Under the pieces are notes generated by a model, which did not search any database, was not told the DNA's origin, and was given only the letters and a program-made list of their open reading frames with translations. Shown one piece after another: positions 12,513-22,945 of a stretch of DNA of 64,000 nt (its first letter is position 1; every line of letters starts with the position of its first letter). Made by a program: the position numbers and the translations under genes. The DNA lies in NCBI GenBank assembly GCA_034336665.1, contig CM067588.1, forward strand, positions 6,202,655 to 6,266,654. The letters are read 5' to 3'. The DNA is from Luscinia megarhynchos. Taxonomy: Eukaryota > Chordata > Aves > Passeriformes > Turdidae.

Positions 12513-13149
12513 AATCCAGGCTGTCCCCGTGGAATTTGGGGCTGTCACCAGCCCTTGCAGTGACTCTGGGTGCTGCAGATCTCCCATTTGCCGTGGATTG
12601 GCAGTCCTGGCTGCTGCCCCCTGCCCTGGGGGAGGAGGGAGGGAATTCCCAACCCAGCGGGTCTCCTGCTCTGCCCAGGGAGGATTTCCAGCGCTGCTGC
12701 TCCTCCCTAAGAACGGGCTCAAAGGAAACGTGGAGTTCATTCAGAGAGCCCAAATAACTCTCCCTGCTCTGTGAATGGGGTCAAGGGGATTTGGAGGGGT
12801 CAGGAGGGGTCAGGTGGGTTTTCCATCCCCCCTGAGGAGCCTGCCAGAGCTATTCTCCATGGTGCCTTTCCCATTCAGCAGCACTGAATGCACACTGATA
12901 GCTGTGAAAGGCCCTGGCAGCCCCTGAGCTCTCTCCCCTTGAGCTCTCTCCCACCCTTTCTTCCAAAGGGCTTCCCGGGAATTCATAAAGAGCCCCTGGG
13001 AGGGTTGGAAATGCCATGCTGGGAATGGGAACCCTTTGCCTTCCCCTCTCTGGGTGCCAAACCTGGGCAGGGAAGGTGAGGGCCTGAATCACTGGGGACT
13101 GCTGGGCTGGAGCAGCCCCACCTGAGCCAAGGGATTGCCTTTCCTAAGG

Positions 13150-13236
13150 GAATTAATAATAAAATTAATTTTAATAATAGTTAAAATTTAAAGAATATTT
13201 TAATATGGTAATTAATAATAAATAATAATAATAAAA
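13150..13236. repeat. AT-rich simple repeat
   Basis: Degenerate AATAAT/TTAAT microsatellite directly beside the 3' end of a CR1 remnant. Confidence 0.8.
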
Positions 13237-13405
13237 TCATCAGACTGCTTGGGTTGGAAGGGATCTTAAATCTCATTTGTTCCTCTCCCATGCAGGGACA
13301 CCTTCCACTATCCCAGGCTGCTCCAGCTGGCCTTGGACTCTTGCAGGGATGTGGCAGCTGTGGATTCTCTGGGAAACCTGTGCCAGTGCCTCAGCATCCT
13401 CCCCC
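13237..13405 (-). mobile_element. CR1 LINE 3'-end fragment
   Basis: Matches the typical bird CR1 3' region read in reverse: GGGTTGGAAGGGATCTTAAA, CAGGGACACCTTCCACTA, TCTCTGGGAAACCTGTGCCAG. It is 5' truncated and non-coding. Confidence 0.82.
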
Positions 13406-15212
13406 TGACTGCAGCTCTCTGCTGGCTGAGCTGGGCAGGAGGTGCACAAATCCCAGCCTGCAGCACTTCACATCATCTCTGGGTCCCTCTGCACCAGCAG
13501 GACATGGATTCTTCCAGGAATAAATGAGTTTTTCTCTGCCATGTAAGTACACCCACATTTTGGTTTTAAAATAACCAGCCCTCCCTCTTCACTCTAAGCA
13601 CTGCTGAGCCCCTGTGCTGGCAAGATTTAGATTAGGAGGAGTGTGTGTGTCCATCAGTGCATTTCACCTCCACTTTTCCATGGTGTTTTGTGGGGTTGGT
13701 TTTCCCCAAAAGCTTCCCTGGCTTCTCCTCTCTGCTGCCTTTGCTGCTGCCCTGGGCCCACCCTCGTAGCTGGCTGCCAGGTGGGAGCTGCTCTGCTGTT
13801 TCCCTGCAGGGAAAGTTGGGTTTGCAGCTTTAAAAAGCAAAAAACAGCCGTGGGTTTTGGTGTTCCCTGGGGAGGGAGGAGGAAGAGCAGCTGATGTCCC
13901 CTGGCACGGCAGCTCCAGCTGTGGGAAAGCCCCACATGTGGCTCCCTCCTGCTCCCCAGTGCAGGAAACCTCCAAAATTCCCTTTTTGGGCACTGCTGTT
14001 ACCCTTGCTCCTTGAGGAGGAAAGGACAAAGCCTGCTCCTGTTGTGGGAATTTGGGGGAACTGAGGCTGGAGGGTGAGAGGTGCCGGTGTCACCTGGAGC
14101 AGGGGCTGTGACAAGTCTCCAAAATCCCTCTGGGGTGGGCAGGGTGCTGCCAGCTCCCCTGGGTGCCTGTAACTCCCAGCTGGGGATGGATTTTCCTGGC
14201 TCCTTCCAGAGCCAGACAGTCCAGGGGATAAATCCCCCTGGGAAAGGTTGGATTAGGGGTTTGAGGAAAGGGGGTTTGGTCACTCAGGGCCACCTGCAAA
14301 TCCACAGGGACATCTTGTTGGCTTTAAAAAGAAAATACCAACATCCTAAATCTCTGCTGACCCAGTGAGGGAGGGTGGTAAATGTGAATAGCAGGGGGGT
14401 TTTGAGCAAAAATTCAAAATGTTGGGGCAAAAAGAGCTGGGGTTTCCCCTGGGCAGCAGCCTGTGAGGGGTGCCAGCAGGGCACAGGGCACAGGCTGGGG
14501 TGGTGTTAATAACAGCACTGCTATCAGCAGAAAGGGAGGGCCCTGAAAGCAAACCTGTGCTGGTTCCACCTCTGCAAACCCTGCAGCAGCTTTGGCTGAG
14601 CACCTGCCAGGCACCAGGTGAGTCCTGGCTCCCTGAGCCTCTCCCTTTTCCAGCCCCTGTCCTCACAAATCACTTCAGGTGATTTTCCTGCTCAGCACTG
14701 CTGTGTCTTTTCCCTGTGGAAAAAGTTAAAAGAGTGATTAATGGTTATTGGGGTAAAGTTCAGCTGGAACAGGAAAGTTGTTCATTGTCTGCTGCAGTTT
14801 TTATCTACAGCTTTATTGCACTCGAGGCTTCTCATCTCTGGCTGTTGGTGATTATTGCTTCAGGGATTTGGTTTTTTGTGAAAGCCCTCAGAGGGTGTGG
14901 AGGGGGAGGCCAGGTCTGTTCCTACCTGCAGATAAGAAATCCAGCTCTGCCTCCAAACTGGAATTCTCAGGCAGGTGGACAGATCCCGTGCTGCCTCCCC
15001 AGTGCTCTGTCACAGCAGCAAGAGGGGAAAAAAACAATTTTTAATCTGTGTGAGGCAGCTTCTGCTTGATGTCTGAGGTTTATTTTGGGATAACTCCCTT
15101 TCTCTGAGTTCTCCAGACCCCAGCAGACAGGGGACATTTCACTCCTTTGGGGTTTAACTGAGAGATGCTGGCTTGGTTCATTTTGCCTGGAGATTCTGGG
15201 AACAGCACCTGG
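13406..15212. other. SLC45A3 intron 1, unique sequence
   Basis: No gene, RNA or mobile element recognised. The many open frames are short and lack homology that I recognise. Confidence 0.45.
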
Positions 15213-15785
15213 GTTTGTGCTGCTGGAGCTGGGATTGCTCATCCCCGGGGCTGGAGCTGGGATTCTCATTCCCCATCCCCGGGGCTGGAGCTGGGATTCC
15301 CATTCCCCATCCCCGGGGCTGGAGCTGGGATTCTTCATCCCCGGGACTGGAGCTGGGATTTCCATTCCTCATCCCCGGGACTGGAGCTGGGATTTCCATT
15401 CCTCATCCCCGGGACTGGAACTGGGATTCCCATTCCTCATCCCCGGGGCTGGAACTGGGGATTCCTCATCCCCGGGGCTGGAACTGGGATTCCCATTCCG
15501 CACCCCTGGGGCTGGAGCTGGGATTCCCATTCCCCATCCCTGGGGCTGGAACTGGGATTCCCATTCCCCATCCCCGGGGCTGGAACTGGGATTCCCATTC
15601 CGCACCCCTGGGGCTGGAACTGGGGATTGCTCATCCTGGGGCTGGAACTGGGATTCCCATTCCCCATCCCTGGGGCTGGAACTGGGATTCCCATTCCCCA
15701 TCCCTGGGGCTGGAACTGGGATTCCCATTCCCCATCCCGGGGCTGGAACTGGGGATTCTTCATGCCCGGGGCTGGAGCTGAGGCT
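15213..15785. repeat. 34-bp minisatellite (about 17 copies)
   Basis: The unit joins GGGGCTGGAACTGGGATTCC to CATTCCCCATCCC. Because 34 is not a multiple of three, every frame cycles through the same three peptides, which explains the long open frames on both strands. Confidence 0.95.
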
Positions 15786-16372
15786 GAGAGGTGAGAGGTT
15801 CTGCTCCCTCCTGCCCCATCCCGAGGCCTCTCCCTCCGGAGGAGCTGGAGAGAAGGGAGCAGTTACAGGGCAAATAAATGACTCAGGCTAATGAGCAAGG
15901 TAATTGCCATTCGCTGCTAGACGAGGCTAAAGTGGGTCAGGTTTGTTTGTGAAACTCCACGGAGGCACCATCTGTTCTCTGTGCCCCATCCCGGGGCTGG
16001 AGGTGGGATTTGGGTGGGATTGCTTCCCCAGGAGCCTGAGGAGCTGCATGGGGGGTGTCCTGGGCGTGGGGGGCTCTGGAGGTGACCCCCTGTGGCTGCA
16101 GGCACTCCCCTGATCTTGGAGGGGGCTCCTGAGTGATTTCCCTGGGAGGGGAGACCCCAAATCCTTTCTTTGCCACCTGGAGAGGCTGGACAGGAGGAGA
16201 GGTCTTCAATCCCCAAGGGCAGGACTGGGTTTTCCCAAACCCTCAGAGACAAAACCTGCCAGGGATGGAGCATTCATCCTTCGAGCTGCACCTCTCCAGC
16301 CCGCTGGGATGGGGACAGTCCCTTGCAGCAGGTTTCACCCTTCCCAGCCCGATTAACGCTCTCTCCCCACAG

Positions 16373-16604
16373 AGCACAGCTGTGAGCAGGAGCGGGAGCC
16401 TGCCCTGGGATCCCTGCCTGCCCTCCCCACACCCCACGAGAAGAGGAAGAGGAGAACACCACGGCCCCTTCGCCGTTGATAAAATGGGAAGCAGCATCTC
16501 CCCAGCAGCCCGCGAAGGGAAGCTCCAGATGCCTGGGGGGCATCCCTGGCAGCGCTGCAGCTGGCAGGACACAGCCCTGTGCCGCTGAGGGGGGCCGGGC
16601 CAGC
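16373..16604 (+). other. SLC45A3: SLC45A3 5' UTR part of exon 2, with a 34-codon uORF
   Basis: A strong acceptor (CTCTCTCCCCACAG ending at 16372) starts this leader. A separate ATG at 16484 opens a 34-residue frame that ends with TGA at 16586-16588, 16 nt before the main ATG. This arrangement would allow reinitiation but would lower initiation on the main frame. The exact exon boundary is inferred. Confidence 0.55.
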
Positions 16605-16752
16605 ATGTCCCCGCAGAGCCGCCGCAGGCAGCTGCTGCTGGTCAACGCGCTGACCTTCGGGCTGGAGGTGTGCCTGGCCGCCGGCATCACCTACGTGCCG
16701 CCCCTGCTGCTGCAGGTGGGCGTGGAGGAGCAGTTCATGACCATGGTTTTGG
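16605..16752 (+). CDS. SLC45A3: SLC45A3 first coding exon
   Basis: Encodes residues 1-49 plus the first base of Gly50. The exon ends at TTTTGG followed by GTAGGC, a phase-1 donor. A likely acceptor for this exon lies at 16371-16372 after a CT-rich tract, giving about 232 nt of 5' UTR before the ATG. Confidence 0.92.
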
Positions 16753-19700
16753 GTAGGCAGCTTCTGTCACCTCTCTGGGGTGGCTTTTTTATTTAAACCT
16801 TGCTCCTCAAGGTGATTTTTTATTTAAACCTTGTGCTTCTGTCACCTCTCTAGGGTGGTTTTTTATTTAAACATTGCTCCCCAAGGTGGTTTTCTACTTA
16901 AACCTTGCTCCTTGAGGTCTTCTTTTTTATTTAAACATTTCTCCCCAAGGTGGTTTTCTACTTAAACCTTGCTCCTTGAGGTCTTCTTTTTTATTTAAAC
17001 CTTGCTCCCCAAGGTGGTTCTTTATTTAAACCTTGCTCCTTGAGGTGATTTTTTTTTTTAATTTAAACCTTGCTCCCCGAGGTGGTTTTTTATTTAAACC
17101 TTGGTCCTCGAGGTGGTTTTTTATTTAAACTTTGGTCCCTCGAGGTGGTTTTTTATTTAAACTTTGGTCCCCGAGGTGGTTTTTTATTCAAACCTTGCGG
17201 TGTGGAGGGTGGGGGTGAGTAATGGTGGCGAGAGTTGGTTGTGACCCACTGAAACCTCCCCAATCTGCCCCCCATCCCTTTTTGGGGTGCAGCTGTGCCC
17301 CGTAACACCCCGTGTCTCCCCCAGGGATCGGTCCCGTGCTGGGGCTGGTGTTCGTGCCGCTGATCGGCTCGGCCAGCGACCGCTGGCGCGGCAGCTGCGG
17401 CCGCAGGCGACCCTTCATCTGGCTGCTGTGCCTGGGGGTGCTGCTCAGCCTGTTCGTCATCCCGCACGCCAGCAGCCTGGCCGGCCTGTGCGCCCTCGAC
17501 CCCCGGCCGCTGGAGATCGCCTTCCTCATCCTGGGCGTGGGGCTGCTGGATTTCTGCGGCCAGGTGTGCTTCACCCCGCTGGAGGCCCTGCTCTCCGACC
17601 TCTTCCAGGAGCCGGACAGCTGCCGCCAGGCGTTCTCCGTGTACGCCTTCATGGTCAGCCTGGGGGGCTGCATTGGCTACCTGCTGCCCGCCATCGACTG
17701 GGCCTTCCTGGCGCCCTACCTGGGCGGGCAGGCCAGCTGCCTCTTCAGCCTGCTGGCCCTCATCTTCCTGGGCTGCGCGCTGGCCACGCTCTTCGTGACG
17801 GAGGAGGCCGCGCCGGGGGCCGCCCTGGAGGGGCCGGCGCCCAGGGCCGCGGCGCCGGGGCTGTCCCCGCGCTGCTGGCGGCCGGCCCGGGGCTGCTGCG
17901 TGCCGCAGGCCCGGCGGGCGCTGCAGGCCGCGCGCGGGCTGTGCTCGGGGCTGCCCGGCCTGCGCTGCCGCGTCCCCGCCGCCATCCGCCGCCTCTTCGT
18001 GGCCGAGCTCTGCAGCTGGATGGCCCTCATGACCTTCATGCTCTTCTACAGCGACTTTGTCGGGGAGGGGCTGTACCACGGCGTGCCCCGGGCCCAGCCG
18101 GGCACGGAGGCCAGGCGGCACTACGATGAAGGTGAGCAGCAGCCGCCTGTTCCCCGCGCTGGCAGCTCGGTTTGGGCTCAGCTCTGTTGGTAACATCCAA
18201 AAAACAAACCGCAGCCACCTTGGCTTTCTGCAGCTGGGTCGCTGTCACCACTCGCTCAACCAGAGCGGGGTCGTGATGGTTTGTTCGACCCCAGGGTGCA
18301 AAAGACAAAAGCAAGGGACTCAGGTTTGTGTAGCAGTGTTGCTTTTATGATGTTGCTTGGGGTGAAAGAGCAGGAAGGCCTTTGCAGGGTTTTTAAAGAT
18401 ATTTATTTCAGCCACCCATAGTTTGGGTTTCAGGGAACAAAAGGCCCCGGAGCTCGGAGGGTCCAGGCTGAAGCACATGGGATAAGCAGGGCGGGGAAAG
18501 CCCCAGGGCCCAATTACTAAATTACACAGGGTGCTGCAGGGATGGGCTAGAGTAAAAGACCAACAGGGAATTAGGGTGGGAGTGACCTAAGGGTTAACAG
18601 ACAGTGAGAGGGCTTAGGGAAGAGAACAGGGATACAATTCTTAGCTGGAAAAACTTCTTTTGGATCTCCACATAGCAGAAAGCAGCAATGCAGTTTATTG
18701 AGTGCCAAAGAGAGAGGGAGGGTGAGAGAGAGGAAGGATGGGATGTAACTACCAACAGATGGGATGTGTCCTCATGGCCGTCTGAGACGCATCCTCAATC
18801 CATTGGGGAGAAAGATCTCAAAGTCTTCTCTAAGAAAGTCAATTTTTATAGTCCTTTTCCAAAGCCAGTGGCCTCTGGCCAAAAGGTGGGGAGATTTATG
18901 GACTATGGTGTGTGGAGATTGTGGCCCCATGGCACAGGTGCAGGGATAACCAGCACCCTGCAGTACCATAACCAGCACCTGCAGTGCCACAACCAGCACC
19001 AGGCACAGCCACAAACAGTTTTTGGCCCTCAGCACCCACCTGGGCCAGGCCAGAGCTCCGGGTCAGGACAAGTGCTGCAAGCTCAGGTCCCAGTCTCTGA
19101 TGCTGGTCGTGAGGCAGATCAGAGAAAACTTCAGACTGACTCTTGCAGTCAGGAAAGAACATTTTCCCGTGGCTGCCAGAGCGTGGCACAGGGAGCAGGT
19201 TGAGAAACAGCTGCTGGTTGTTGCCAGCACGGATCTGGCAGGGCAGGGCTGGCCTGTGGGGTGGCAGAACGCCTGGCAGGGAGCACAGGGAGCAGGATGG
19301 AGCTGCCTCTGCCTGCCCCTGGCACTGGGTGCCAGCCTGGCGAGCCAGGCTGTGCTCCCTAGCAGGGACATCCCCAGCTGTTCTGGGAGCTCTCCCAGCT
19401 CTCACCCCCTCTGCAGTGCTCTAGAGCTGCTCACGAGCCTGTAGCTGCCACATCCCCACCCCAGGGCTCTGCTCCATCAGCCCCTCACCTGCTCACAGGT
19501 GTTACCTGCTGGGGCACGAATTACCAGGGTTAGGGTCTTAAAATTCCCAGGATTTTGGGGCTGGAATTCCCAGATTTTCAGGGCTTAAATTCCTGGGTTT
19601 TTTGGGCTGGAATTCCCAGATTTTTCAAGGATTAAATTCCTGGGTTTTTGGGGCTGGAATTCCCAGATTTTTTCAGGCTTAAATTCCCGGGTTTTTTGGC

Positions 19701-22700
19701 TGGAATTCCACAGCCAGAGCCTTGCCTCTCTGCCTTAACCACTCTTTTCCTCTCCCTAATCCCAATCCTTTATTCTGGAGGCACCTTCCTGGCCCTCCTC
19801 CTGTTTTCCTCTGGCAGGGCCCTGCAGCACACTGCCCCTTTGTGCTGGGTGTCTGTTTAACTTAGAGGCAGCTTAATTATTATTTAACACTTGCACTGTT
19901 TAGCTCGCAGCAGGTCAGCCCTCCATTGTGCTGGCTGTCATAGAAACATGTGTTGAGTAATGATCCCTGCTCCAAAGAGTTAATGGTTTTAATTCCCTGA
20001 AATCTGAGAGATCTTTGTGAAAGGGTAAGGTCCGGATTGCTACCGGATACAGCAGTTCAGAGCATGTTCTGTACTTTACCTTGGCTCCAGCACAATTCCT
20101 CTTGCCTTTGTTCTGCTGCTGCCTCTGGCATCAGATAACAACAGAGATCCTGGTTCAGCAGCAGGTGACAGCTCCTGGGGCAAGAGCAGCAGGAAGGGGC
20201 AAACAGTGATTTCCACAGGCAGGGGTGGTGTTTGGGTTGGATGTGTTTTAGGCTGGAGTGGGGTGCCCAGGGTGGAGGGAGGGTTTGGGGGTGCTGGTGC
20301 CATCCTGGCAGGGCTCAGGTGATGCTGCTCTGCTCCCCGAGGCTGGCAGGGCTGTCTGTGCCTTGCTCTGTGTTGGGGAGTTTGGGGCAGGCAGAGGGAG
20401 GGATGTGTTTGGGGTTTGGGGCTGACAGAGGGAGGGATGTCCTGGAGTTTGGGGCAGGCAGAGAGGGAGGGATATATTGGAGTTTGGGACTGGCAGGGAG
20501 GGAGGGATATATTGGAGTTTGGGACCAAGAGTAGGGTATTTTGGAGTTTGGGGCCGAGGGAAGGATGTTTTTGGAGTTTGGGACTGACAGAGAGGGAAGG
20601 ACATTTTGGGATTTGGGGCTGAGGGGAGGATGTTTTTGGGGTTAGGGGCTGAGGGAAGGACGTTTTTGGAGTTTGGGGCTGAGGGAAGGACGTTTTTGGA
20701 GTTTGGGGCTGAGGGAAGGACGTTTTTGGAGTTTGGGGCTGAGGGAAGGACGTTTTTGGAGTTTGGGGCTGAGGGAAGGACGTTTTTGGAGTTTGGGGGC
20801 TGAGGGAAGGACGTTTTTGGGAGTTTGGGGGCTGAGGGAAGGACGTTTTTTGGAGTTTGGGGGCTGAGGGAAGGACGTTTTTGGAGTTTGGGGCTGAGGG
20901 GAGGACGTTTTTGGGGTTAGGGGCTCTGGGAAGGATGTTTTTGGGTCTGGGGGCAGCCAGGGCAGGCCCCTCAGCCTGTGCCCCCCAGGTGTCCGCATGG
21001 GCAGCCTGGGGCTCTTCCTGCAGTGCATCACCTCCATCTTCTTCTCGACAATCATGGACCGCCTGGTGAAGCACTTTGGCACTCGGGCCGTGTACCTGGC
21101 CAGCGTGGTGTTCTTCCCTGGGGCAGCCTGTGTCATGTGCCTGTCCCACAGTGTCACTGTGGTCACCATCTCTGCTGCCCTGACAGGATTCACCTTCTCT
21201 GCCCTGCAGATCCTGCCCTACACGCTGGCATCCCTCTACCACCACGACAAACAGGTGGGGATCTGCTCCAGGGCAGCCTGGCCCTGCAGATTTTTGTATT
21301 TTCCCCTTATTTTAGGGATACTGGTCTGGTTTAGTTATCCACATATGAATTCTGCAGCTCTGCCAGCCTGAGGTGCTACAAATCTTAAGGATTTCCAGCC
21401 CTCACAGGTCCTGCTTTCCAGTTTTCATCCACAGCACCACGAGCAGTAGAATGAAAACCCAAAGCTCTTCCTATTCCCTTAGCTCCAAGAAAAACCTTGT
21501 GAAACTTGTGACACCAGCACAAAAGCTTGTAACCCTGTCCCACAGATGTTATCCTTCTGGAGGAGTCCTAGGAGGTTCCTGAGTTTCTCCTGTGCTGCAA
21601 ATGCAGAATTAATTTGTGGTTTGGGAGCAGCTCTTTCATCCCAAGGGCAGTGGTTGGCTGTGCTGTGCAATCAGTAGGAGTTGTTACCACAGGCATCCAG
21701 ATGTTCCCATTGAACCAACCCTTGGGAACAGCCCATCCCAATTGGCACCAGGAGTCCTGGCAGAGCAGGGGGGTGAGGGAATGCTCAGCTTGGCAAGAGC
21801 TGAGCCTGGCTGGGATCTCCCATGGCTGTTTCATCAATTGAAACCCAAACTCCACGTTCCCAAGGCTTTGCCAAGGCTGGGAGTGCAGTGAGGGAGGGCA
21901 CAGCTGCCCAGGGGCTGCTGGTGTGAGCAGATGCTCTGTGGGAACACTGCAGGGACCTCACAGCTCGAGCAGAGCGAGGCACACGAGGGTGAGAGGGAAA
22001 TTATTTTGGTTCCCCATGTTCCCTTTTGCTGGCTGCAGGGATGGAGCAGCCTGGTTGAGGTTTGAGAGAAGAGCCCTTCCCTGAGTTCCCAGCACTGCTG
22101 TGTCCCAGCTGGTGGCACTTTTAAACATCCCAGACGAGAAATGGCTGCTCGTGCCAGGCTCTGGGTTTGGGCTCCCCCCAGACATTCCTGCTGGCACCCC
22201 ACAGCAGCCCCTGCCTCTTCCCTGCTGCCCTGCCTCGCTGACTGCAGGCTGGGCTCAGCTCAGGCCCCTTTGGCACCCAGTGAGGAGGTGACCAAGCAGG
22301 AACTGTCCCCAGGCTGGCTTGGGCTGCTGAGCACAGCCCGGGCGAGTCAGGGCTGCCCTGGGGAGAGCCAGCCTGGCTGCTGGGGCCCGTCGGGCTGGCA
22401 CTGCCCAGAGCACACACAGAGCTCTGGTTCTGCTCTCCTGCACACCACGGCTCCTTCCTCACACTCCTCCCTCCTCCCCACAGGTATTTCTGCACAAATA
22501 CAAGAGGAAAGAGGAGGAGGATGCTGCTCTGCTGGACAAGAAACCCACCTTCTCCAAGGGGCTGCTCTCCAGCCAGAAGCTGCCTTACCAGAACGGCCAC
22601 ACTGGGAGCCTCTTCTCCTCCTCCTCCTCCTCCTCCTCGCCCCCCTCCTGCCCCCCCAGCTCAGCTCTGTGTGTCAGCCCCTCCTGCGACGTGTCCCTGC

Positions 22701-22945
22701 GGATCGTGGTGGGGGAGCCGCAGCCGGGGGCCCCCGGCCGGGGCATCTGCCTGGACCTGGCCATCCTGGACAGCGCCTTCCTGCTGTCCCAGGTGCTGCC
22801 CTCGCTCTGCATGGGCTCCATCGTGCAGCTCACCCAGTCTGTCACCTCCTACATGGTGTCAGCAGCTGCCCTGGGGCTGCTCGCCATCTACTTCGCCACC
22901 AAAGTCGTGTTCGACAAGGGTGACGTGGCCAAGTGCTCTGGGTGA
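16605..22945 (+). CDS. SLC45A3: SLC45A3 (prostein), complete coding region in four exons
   Basis: Join 16605-16752, 17325-18131, 20989-21254, 22484-22945: 1683 nt, 560 codons plus TGA, close to the 553 residues I recall for human. The protein is a 12-helix major facilitator of the SLC45 family (relatives of plant sucrose/proton symporters), expected in plasma or vesicle membranes. Visible features: TM1 with FGLEVCLAAGITYVPPLL (residues 18-35); the cytoplasmic loop motif DRWRGSCGRRRPF (68-80) typical of the family; a GC-rich, poorly conserved central loop in exon 3; FVAELCSWMALMTF near the end of exon 3; and a long loop in exon 5 before the last helices. All three introns have GT-AG ends and the joined frame is open throughout. 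The ATG at 16605 was chosen because the next residues (RRRQLLLVN) align with the vertebrate N-terminus; the N-terminus is about eight residues shorter than human. The transported substrate cannot be read from sequence. Confidence 0.95.
16785..17195. repeat. About 30-bp array filling most of SLC45A3 intron 2
   Basis: About 13 units of AGGTGGTTTTTTATTTAAAC plus CTTGCTCCCC. The intron is 572 bp, so roughly 70% of it is repeat. Confidence 0.92.
17325..18131 (+). CDS. SLC45A3: SLC45A3 second coding exon (large MFS exon)
   Basis: Starts after CCCCCAG at 17324; G plus GG rebuilds Gly50 of MVLGIGPVLG. It ends at GAAG before GTGAGC (phase 1). It encodes TM2 to about TM7, with the GRRRPF loop, LGVGLLDFCGQVCFTPLEALL and the conserved HYDEG end. 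The region for residues about 218-265 is extremely GC-rich (Ala, Gly, Pro, Arg codons) and diverges from mammals, consistent with a fast-evolving cytoplasmic loop. Long open frames in the other phases here are GC-driven shadows. Confidence 0.95.
18243..19010 (-). mobile_element. Candidate LTR-derived insertion in SLC45A3 intron 3
   Basis: Read on the minus strand, this intronic block has two AATAAA motifs (near 18695 and 18405) and ends ...GTGGTGACA. The sequence continuing inward, TGGTGACAGCGACC (plus 18250-18237), resembles the tRNA-Trp primer-binding site of avian retroviruses. I see no coding remnant, no clear target-site duplication and no certain outer boundary, so this is at best a solo or truncated LTR. 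Confidence 0.3.
19535..19712. repeat. About 45-bp array (4 copies)
   Basis: Repeats of GGCTGGAATTCCCAGATTTT and AAATTCCTGGGTTTTT in SLC45A3 intron 3. Confidence 0.85.
20385..20945. repeat. 30-bp minisatellite (about 19 copies) ahead of an SLC45A3 exon
   Basis: The core unit GGGGCTGAGGGAAGGACG plus TTTTTGGAGTTT is most regular from 20600 to 20900. The left part is more diverged. It ends about 40 bp before the exon at 20989. Confidence 0.93.
20989..21254 (+). CDS. SLC45A3: SLC45A3 third coding exon
   Basis: Acceptor CCCCCCAG ends at 20988. The split Gly codon is followed by VRMGSLGLFLQC, then FGTRAVYLASV, FTFSALQILPYTLASLYHH and DKQ. The donor CAG/GTGGGG is phase 0. The exon begins about 40 bases after a 30-bp tandem array ends, so the branch point and polypyrimidine region are squeezed against the repeat. 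Confidence 0.95.
22484..22945 (+). CDS. SLC45A3: SLC45A3 last coding exon
   Basis: Acceptor CCCCACAG ends at 22483 and the exon opens with VFLHKYKRK. A charged loop leads into eight Ser codons (TCC x7, TCG; residues 452-459) and a Pro-rich stretch, then CDVSLRIVVGEP, GRGICLDLAILDSAFLLSQ and the last helices. It ends KCSG-TGA. The final Ser-Gly-stop codons lie inside the first unit of the downstream tandem array, so the extreme C-terminus may have been reshaped by the repeat. Confidence 0.95.
   Translation, partial: VFLHKYKRKEEEDAALLDKKPTFSKGLLSSQKLPYQNGHTGSLFSSSSSSSSPPSCPPSSALCVSPSCDVSLRIVVGEPQPGAPGRGICLDLAILDSAFLLSQVLPSLCMGSIVQLTQSVTSYMVSAAALGLLAIYFATKVVFDKGDVAKCSG

Noticed and set aside
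17287..18196. Long open frames in other phases and on the minus strand over the big SLC45A3 exon
   Set aside because: Shadows of the real, conserved MFS frame in very GC-rich DNA.
20076..21245. 389-codon minus-strand frame with repeated Pro-Lys-Thr-Ser motifs
   Set aside because: Antisense of the 30-bp array plus the SLC45A3 exon at 20989; no independent support.
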